NCBI GenBank assembly: GCA_949300375.1
Contig: CASGEB010000017.1
Coordinates: 1-39,345, forward strand
Source of the DNA: an uncultured Pseudomonadota bacterium
GTDB taxonomy: Bacteria; Pseudomonadota; Alphaproteobacteria; RF32; CAG-239
DNA length: 39,345 nt
Reading direction: 5' to 3'
The notes below the pieces were generated by a model that was given only the letters and a program-made list of their open reading frames with translations, had not been told where the DNA came from and made no database searches. Made by a program: the position numbers and the translations under genes. Below are positions 34,755 to 39,345 of the stretch, one piece after another (the first letter of the stretch is position 1; each line of letters opens with the position of its first letter).

Positions 34755-34994
34755 ATGGATTTGAAAAGTAAAGTTTTGGCCGGCGGCGCTTTGTGCGGAA
34801 CGTTGGCTTTGGATGCCGAATATGCCAAAACGGCTGATAAGGTTCTGACAGCATCAAAGATTGACGAAGTTGTTGCCGGACTGGGAAAGTTTTTTGCCGG
34901 AAAGCCGGCCGGAGCTTATGATCTGGCAGCCAATGCCGAAGAAAGAACTTTTGCTCATGCTGCGGCTTTGAAAAATATGCAGAGAGGTCGCTAA
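34755..34994 (+). CDS. Small protein of unknown function
   Basis: The 79-residue product has an Ala/Gly-rich N-terminus (MDLKSKVLAGGALCGTLALD) that is mildly hydrophobic, followed by an amphipathic helical part with AGLGKFFAGKPAGAYDLAAN and a basic end (KNMQRGR). A clear AAAGGAGAAA lies before the ATG, which supports it being real. It lies 80 bases after the large unknown protein and six bases before the next gene. No family is recognised. Confidence 0.7.
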   Translation: MDLKSKVLAGGALCGTLALDAEYAKTADKVLTASKIDEVVAGLGKFFAGKPAGAYDLAANAEERTFAHAAALKNMQRGR

Positions 34995-35000
34995 GTAAAA

Positions 35001-35354
35001 ATGAAAGTGGCAGGTTATGCAACGGAAAATGCCTTTTGCATTGCAGAGGGTGAGGAAGGGGAGATTTATGTCTTTCTGACGGCAAAAAAGAATCAGCCCC
35101 AAATGCCGAAAATTATTTATGACGGCAAAGACCATGCCATTTTTTTGCGTAATCCCGAGCAGAAGATTATTTTGGATTATATTCATCCCGATGTGCGCGA
35201 TAAATTGCGAAAGGCTAAAGAAGTTGTGATTGTTGAGACGCTTTTGGAGAATATTAAAGACAGTTATATTGCACAGATGCAGATGGTGGAGCATATTCCG
35301 GTCGATTGGCAGAAAATCGGGCTGAAAAGCTGGGAAGAGGCCGCCTTGCGATAA
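35001..35354 (+). CDS. Small soluble protein of unknown function
   Basis: The 117-residue product looks like a compact alpha/beta domain (YATENAFCIAEGEEGEIYVF, PKIIYDGKDHAIFLRNPEQK, RKAKEVVIVETLLENI) with no export signal. Its start is six bases after the preceding stop, so the two are co-transcribed; the ribosome-binding site is probably the GAGAGG within the end of that gene. Function is unknown. Confidence 0.72.
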   Translation: MKVAGYATENAFCIAEGEEGEIYVFLTAKKNQPQMPKIIYDGKDHAIFLRNPEQKIILDYIHPDVRDKLRKAKEVVIVETLLENIKDSYIAQMQMVEHIPVDWQKIGLKSWEEAALR

Positions 35355-35379
35355 TTTTGCAAAATGCTTGAAAAAAAGC

Positions 35380-35408
35380 TTGCAAGTTTGCCGATTTTGC
35401 TTTATAAA
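35380..35408 (+). promoter_or_regulatory. tRNA-Glu promoter
   Basis: TTGCAA at 35380-35385 and TATAAA at 35403-35408 are 17 bases apart, about 19 bases before the tRNA. The hairpin GCCGATTT/AAATCGGC (35390-35413) overlaps the spacer and -10. Confidence 0.7.
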
Positions 35409-35426
35409 TCGGCTTTGTTATATAAC

Positions 35427-35502
35427 GGTCCTATCGTCTAGCGGTCTAGGACGTCGCCCTCTCACGGCGAAAACACGAGTTCGAGTCTCGTTAGGATCAC
35501 CA
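35427..35502 (+). tRNA. tRNA-Glu (anticodon CTC)
   Basis: The 76-base gene has a seven-base acceptor stem (GGTCCTA with TAGGATC), then discriminator A and an encoded CCA. The anticodon stem TCGCC/GGCGA encloses the loop CTCTCAC, placing anticodon CTC at 35461-35463. The T-arm loop TTCGAGT is normal. The identity elements resemble E. coli tRNA-Glu. It is followed by a terminator and then by AT-rich accessory DNA, so it is a likely integration site. Confidence 0.96.
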
Positions 35503-35506
35503 ATGC

Positions 35507-35536
35507 AAACGGCAGGTATAAAAACTGCCGTTTTTC
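35507..35536 (+). terminator. Terminator after tRNA-Glu
   Basis: AAACGGCAG (35507-35515) pairs with CTGCCGTTT (35525-35533) and is followed by a run of T. It ends the tRNA transcript. Confidence 0.88.
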
Positions 35537-36025
35537 TTTTATAAATCAATAACTTAACCGAGTTCGAATGTTTGTTTTTCGAAAATTGCATTTTGGGAGA
35601 ATTTTCCGAACTCGTTTGGCAATAATCCTTTATTTTTCAACAACTTGCCTGAGTTAGAATCTTGTTAGGTCTCGGGATTGACTTTTAGTTATGAATCGGA
35701 TTTGAAACTTGCGATGATGAAAGTTTTTGACGTTGACGACAGTTTATTCTGCTAAAATAAGCAGGATATAGCTAGGACGACCAGTTTCATCTTGACTTCC
35801 TTTTTTTCTTAAATTTTTTTGCTTAAACAGTATCTCTTCAAAAAAGGCTATTTTTTTCAACTAGCCCCTTATAACACGTGAGATAAAAAATTCACCTAGC
35901 CTTTTTCAGTAAGCCATATTTTTACAACTTATGACATAGCTAAGTCATAGGTTATCCTTACATATTTTTGGCTTTACGTTTTTTTAAATCCCGATAATAT
36001 AAGATAAATTTAGGAGGATTTTACT
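35537..36025. other. Gene-free, AT-rich tRNA-proximal region with inverted repeats
   Basis: No gene is supported here. A nested hairpin lies at 35559-35614, where CGAGTTCG pairs with CGAACTCG and GAAAATT with AATTTTC. GAGTTAGAATCTTGTTAGG at 35651-35669 resembles the T-arm and acceptor end of tRNA-Glu. AAAAAGGCTA at 35841 pairs with TAGCCTTTTT at 35897. TATGAC and GTCATA at 35930-35949 form a short dyad about 75 bases before the HTH gene and could be an operator. Confidence 0.55.
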
Positions 36026-36586
36026 ATGACTGATTTGAGAGAAAATTTTATAAGATGGTTAATAAAAGAAGGTTTATCCGAAAAAACACCGTCAGGAAAT
36101 CCAAGTACTGTTTATGATTATGTAGCCAGAATTGATGAAATATGCAAAAAAGAAAGACATATCTTTTGGGAAGAATTAGCTGGAAAACTGTTTTCCATTG
36201 CTCCTCGTTATCAAGGTAAATATAAAACAGCCTTACATAAATATAATGAGTTTTTATTTAAAACAGAACTCAGCAGAGAGATTATGAAACAAAGACATAA
36301 AGATTTATTGTATGCATATTCTAAATTGAGTGATAAAGACAAAGAAAAAATAGAGACAAGAGAATATATAACAACACGGGAACTTGCGGATATATTGGGA
36401 GTGGATGTTCGTCAGATAAAGCGTTGGCGAGAAAAACGTATAACACTACATAAAGAAGATCAAATTGAAGAAAATCCTCAAGGGGATGCAAAAATTGGTC
36501 CTAAATTTGTACAGGTTGGTGGACTGTATAGATATTATAAAGATGATTTGGAAAAATACTTCCATCGCTCAATAGAAAAAATGTAA
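36026..36586 (+). CDS. HTH protein with integrase-like N-terminal SAM domain
   Basis: The 186-residue product begins with a helical segment (FIRWLIKEGLSEKTPSGNPS, then STVYDYVARIDEICKKE, then TALHKYNEFL) that resembles the core-binding SAM-like domain of tyrosine recombinases. There is no catalytic domain. The C-terminal part contains EYITTRELADILGVDVRQIK, a MerR/excisionase-like helix-turn-helix. A strong AGGAGG stands eight bases before the ATG. Codon use is AT-rich, unlike genes before the tRNA. It probably binds DNA and may regulate the adjoining methyltransferase or act as a recombination accessory; neither is shown. It lies 292 bases before the methyltransferase. Confidence 0.75.
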   Translation: MTDLRENFIRWLIKEGLSEKTPSGNPSTVYDYVARIDEICKKERHIFWEELAGKLFSIAPRYQGKYKTALHKYNEFLFKTELSREIMKQRHKDLLYAYSKLSDKDKEKIETREYITTRELADILGVDVRQIKRWREKRITLHKEDQIEENPQGDAKIGPKFVQVGGLYRYYKDDLEKYFHRSIEKM

Positions 36587-36878
36587 AAAATAATATCCCT
36601 TATCGAATCGACATACAAATATTCCGAATCCATATTTTGATATTGCAAAAAATAATAAATTTTGACTATTTTTTGTAATCGTTTTTTGTATTTACACATC
36701 TATCTCCTAATTATTTTGTTTTTAGTGTCATCTCTTGTGATATTTTTGTCACCAATTGCCATTTTGACTATATTTTTCAATATGTTAGTGTGTTTGATGT
36801 CAGTTGATATTACTGATATGCCAAGCGAAAACCGAGTGGTTGGGAAGGCATAATGCTTTTTATTATGGAGAATAACTT
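36587..36878. other. AT-rich spacer before the methyltransferase
   Basis: A short hydrophobic open frame runs through part of this stretch (36662-36853, TTG start) but has no ribosome-binding site and a T-rich composition. I see no convincing gene. GGAG at about 36867-36870 serves the methyltransferase start. Confidence 0.4.
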
Positions 36879-38228
36879 ATGGCACAAGAAAATTTAAAAA
36901 TCGCCGCTAACCAAAATGGCGAAGCGGCACAAAAGATTTCCGGAGACACAATTCAGACCGGATATGTAGAAGTAACAGAGACACGGGTTCAAAGCAGTGC
37001 ACTTGAAAAAATGCTTGACCGGGCAGAACAGCTCCAAGAGAAACAAGCTCAGAATGATAATAATGGTGACAATAACGGCGGAGACTATCCGGGGCCAGCA
37101 AATTTTGGGTGCCCTGCTGTCGTTGAGAATGCTATTGATGACAAAAACAGTCTCCCTCAAGTCTATATTGATATTAACGAAGTTGCTAAAAAAACTCACA
37201 TCTCCAAAAAAGAATTGGCGGAGCTGTGTTCTGGAAACAGCAAGTCATTATCCATACCTACTGATTTACTGGATTTAAACAAATTCATCTCGGTTAATCA
37301 GGGTTACGCTTCAACTGCCGGAGCTTTAGCAAGAAGAAAAATTCTACCGCCTGAGACCAGAACGTACTTCTTAAAACGTGCCCAAGAATACGGTTATCTC
37401 TGGCTTAAGGGAGAGGTACAGTTAGGCAATGAGATCCGTAAAATTGTAACCCGCATGGGTAAGCGTACCGACTTGGAAGTGGCGAATGACAATAAGAAAA
37501 AGCAAAGAAATACTGCCGATTTTGGTCAAGTATTGACTGAGTTACGCACAAAAAAAGAAATTTTGACTGAAGACTATGGTCTTGGGAACACACAAGCTCG
37601 GCAGCTGACTCGTTTGACAGATGAGTTGGTTGAAAAAGAATTAAAATATGCGGTTGCAAACAACGACATATTGTCCCGCAATCATGCGCTTTCCTTTCTT
37701 AATCAGCCTCCGGAATTGACTGATGAAGAAAAAGAGGCTGCTGATACTAAAAGCCCCAAAGCTAAATTCAAGTTCGAAACAATTCGTTCAACAATTCCTT
37801 TTGAACAACGTCAGAAACGCAAATTAAAGCACAAAATGCCATATTGTCACTTGTTCGCATGTGCTATGTCCGATGGATATTATCTTGAACAACATGGATT
37901 TGAATGTGTTTTGGCAAATGAAAAAGAGAGTGATATTGCCGAGTACTGTCAATTAATGTATCCCAAAGCCGAAGTTTTGGATGATGATTTCAGAAAACGG
38001 TATGGTGAGTTAGTTGAGAAATTCAAGGTAAAAAAATGCGAGTTCCTGCTTATAACAAATCCGTGCCAAATATTTTGCCCTCAAAAGCCGAAGAATTGGA
38101 GAGATGATGACAGACTGACATTAATTATTGATATTGTCCGTTTCATTAAAGAAACCAGACCTAAACATATAACATATTCTGTTGGAAAATGCCAAGGCTT
38201 TCTTTTCCTTTTCGTTGCCATTGGATGA
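36879..38228 (+). CDS. DNA cytosine-5 methyltransferase, N-terminal frame (motifs I-IV)
   Basis: The 449-residue frame has an N-terminal extension of about 320 residues: a low-complexity Asn/Gly stretch, then possible HTH-like helices (DINEVAKKTHISKKELAELC, and RTKKEILTEDYGLGNTQARQ). The methyltransferase part starts at CHLFACAMSDGYYLEQHGFE (motif I, but with its usual glycines replaced), then VLANEKESD. Motif IV is LLITNPCQIF, with the catalytic Cys at about residue 396. The frame ends 18 residues after the expected start of motif VI, reading SVGKCQGFLF instead of the Glu-Asn motif. The rest of the enzyme lies in the +1 frame. The ATG has GGAG eight bases upstream. It should methylate cytosine if the frame is restored. 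Confidence 0.8.
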   Translation: MAQENLKIAANQNGEAAQKISGDTIQTGYVEVTETRVQSSALEKMLDRAEQLQEKQAQNDNNGDNNGGDYPGPANFGCPAVVENAIDDKNSLPQVYIDINEVAKKTHISKKELAELCSGNSKSLSIPTDLLDLNKFISVNQGYASTAGALARRKILPPETRTYFLKRAQEYGYLWLKGEVQLGNEIRKIVTRMGKRTDLEVANDNKKKQRNTADFGQVLTELRTKKEILTEDYGLGNTQARQLTRLTDELVEKELKYAVANNDILSRNHALSFLNQPPELTDEEKEAADTKSPKAKFKFETIRSTIPFEQRQKRKLKHKMPYCHLFACAMSDGYYLEQHGFECVLANEKESDIAEYCQLMYPKAEVLDDDFRKRYGELVEKFKVKKCEFLLITNPCQIFCPQKPKNWRDDDRLTLIIDIVRFIKETRPKHITYSVGKCQGFLFLFVAIG

Positions 38229-38982
38229 GGAGCTTACAGAACACCCGATTGCCGAAAAATTGCAGAAAATTTTGAACGGTCGCACCATCGGAGATTATCT
38301 GCGAGATGAGTTAACCGTTGAAGATTTAGGATATCACGTAAATTTTGCTATTGAAGACAGTTGTTTCTACGGCTGTGCTCAGTCAAGAGTACGCAGTATC
38401 ATGCTTGCATCAACAGAAGGTGTCTGGAAGTGGCCATGTGCAGAAGAATTTGCAATGTCTCTATGGGAAGCTATTGGACACTTGCCTTCATTGGAAGCCG
38501 GAGAAAATAGCGGAATTCCTTATCACTATGCTAAGCCTTTACATTCTGATCCGATTAAAGCAGCTAAAATTGCTGAAGCTTTGGCTCATACTTCTACGGG
38601 AAGATGTCCTAAAGATAATGATCCAAGATATCAGCTTCCCGGCTTTGGCTTTTTTGGTGCTAAAGGTGCTCGCAAGTTTTGGGATAAACCATCTAATACT
38701 ATTGATACAGGAAATGGTGATGTTTTAGGTCTTCGCACTATTCATCCAGGTAGACTTCGTAAAGATGGTACCTATTCCGATGCTCGTCCTCTAACATTGC
38801 TTGAAGTGTTTTTGGTAAATGGACTTGAAAATTATGAAGTTCCTGACAAATTCAAGAATCGTGAGAGCTTTGTCCGTCATTTGATGGGAGAAATTTTCTT
38901 GCCCAAATTATGCGAAAGGATTTGTTTAGAAATCCCAGTTGGTGATGACGGTTGGGAGGAAATGGATACCGATTCTGAATAA
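38182..38982 (+). CDS. DNA cytosine-5 methyltransferase, C-terminal frame (motifs VI-X)
   Basis: This frame completes the preceding enzyme. Its first residues, (L/M)ENAKAFFSF, are motif VI (ENV-like) and fit directly after RPKHITYS of the upstream frame. CFYGCAQSRVRSIMLA is motif VIII (QxRxR). The target-recognition region follows (FGAKGARKFWDKPSNTIDTG), then RPLTLLEVFLVNGLENYEV as motif IX and FVRHLMGEIFLPKL as motif X. A TAA at 38170-38172 closes this frame just upstream, and no ribosome-binding site is visible, so it is not an independent gene. It is either a frameshifted pseudogene or the product of +1 frameshifting. A terminator follows at 39003. Confidence 0.8.
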   Translation: MENAKAFFSFSLPLDEELTEHPIAEKLQKILNGRTIGDYLRDELTVEDLGYHVNFAIEDSCFYGCAQSRVRSIMLASTEGVWKWPCAEEFAMSLWEAIGHLPSLEAGENSGIPYHYAKPLHSDPIKAAKIAEALAHTSTGRCPKDNDPRYQLPGFGFFGAKGARKFWDKPSNTIDTGNGDVLGLRTIHPGRLRKDGTYSDARPLTLLEVFLVNGLENYEVPDKFKNRESFVRHLMGEIFLPKLCERICLEIPVGDDGWEEMDTDSE

Positions 38983-39002
38983 TTATTAAAAATAATATTC
39001 GT

Positions 39003-39040
39003 CAACCTTTGACACCGCTATGTTAAAGGTTGGCTTTTTT
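39003..39040 (+). terminator. Terminator after the methyltransferase
   Basis: CAACCTTT (39003-39010) pairs with AAAGGTTG (39025-39032), extended by GACA with TGTT, and is followed by GGCTTTTTT. It ends the methyltransferase transcript. Confidence 0.82.
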
Positions 39041-39345
39041 ATATACATCGCAAATTTTCAAAAGTATGCAAAAAAAATATACTATTTGGAAATTTTTTTA
39101 TCAAATTTGTGCAAAAAAACAATTCTATAAAATTGTATCGTCATCAACCGGTTACCAAGATCCATCATAATCTTGTATAGCTGTTTCGGCAGTCCGGGAT
39201 ACAAGGAAGCAAGAAGCGCGGCCTTTGTTATTATTATACTTAAAATATAATGAATTAAAAATAATAAATAACAATAAAAAATATAATAAATACAATAGAT
39301 AAGATAATAATAAAGATAAATAAAAGAAATAATACATAAGAGATA
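39041..39345. other. Gene-free, very AT-rich end of window
   Basis: No gene is supported. From about 39230 the plus strand is almost only A and T with scattered G (ATAATAAA and AGATAA-like words), a low-complexity tract. The accessory region continues past the window edge. Confidence 0.5.

Noticed and set aside
36662-36853. Plus-strand hydrophobic frame of 63 residues
   Set aside because: TTG start with no ribosome-binding site; the hydrophobic look follows from T-rich DNA.
39152-39337. Minus-strand open frame of 61 residues
   Set aside because: It is made almost entirely of the AT-only tract (Tyr/Leu/Phe/Asn runs), has no ribosome-binding site and reads as low complexity.

Overview
The window reads as a chromosomal segment of an alphaproteobacterium. 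It carries both GcrA and CtrA, cell-cycle regulators that together point to this class, plus flagellar motor and export genes (motAB, fliIJ). Base composition is moderate to low in GC and becomes clearly AT-richer after about 35.5 kb. I infer an uncultured, host- or gut-type lineage rather than a classical high-GC Rhizobium or Caulobacter relative, but cannot name a genus from sequence alone.

Layout. 1-373: end of an unidentified gene and a small cluster of CCCGGGGATGACA repeats. 374-3517 (minus): rpoZ, a bifunctional (p)ppGpp synthetase/hydrolase (rsh) and acpS. 3648-6343 (minus): a translationally coupled pair of exported proteins, one with DUF4139 character. 6498-10048 (plus): gcrA, motA, motB, a membrane protein ending at a strong terminator, and an unknown cytoplasmic protein. 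10062-13924 (minus): uracil-DNA glycosylase, two small exported unknowns and a soluble lytic transglycosylase. 14066-19214: a TPR lipoprotein, a small membrane protein, a minus-strand unknown, UDP-glucose dehydrogenase and a SIMPL-domain protein. 19216-19583: three tandem copies of a palindromic element lying between two convergent genes. 19595-23421: a pseudokinase-like membrane protein coupled to a small membrane protein, with a divergent PAS/degenerate-GGDEF protein. 23418-26118: a tRNA-modification type methyltransferase, a HAD hydrolase and an exported unknown. 26265-32023: ctrA divergent from fliI-fliJ, then sodB, gap and pgk. 32024-32649: three more palindromic elements and a promoter. 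32650-35354: three unknown genes. 35427-35502: tRNA-Glu(CTC). 35503-39345: AT-rich accessory DNA with a degenerate copy of the tRNA 3' end, an HTH protein with an integrase-like N-terminal part, and a DNA cytosine-5 methyltransferase split into two reading frames.

Themes. Stringent response (rsh, rpoZ), the CtrA/GcrA cell-cycle circuit and motility are all represented, as are central glycolysis (gap, pgk), oxidative defence (sodB), wall turnover and polysaccharide precursor supply (ugd).

The most unusual signals are the following. (1) A palindromic repeat family has a conserved core with a TGTAC...GTACA centre, flanked by complementary arms whose sequences differ between loci; it occupies gene 3' ends, including the pgk terminator position. 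(2) A tRNA-Glu-linked accessory region holds a cytosine methyltransferase that needs a +1 shift exactly at its ENV-like motif VI. (3) A predicted pseudokinase faces a predicted non-catalytic GGDEF protein. No CRISPR array, rRNA or complete insertion sequence was seen.
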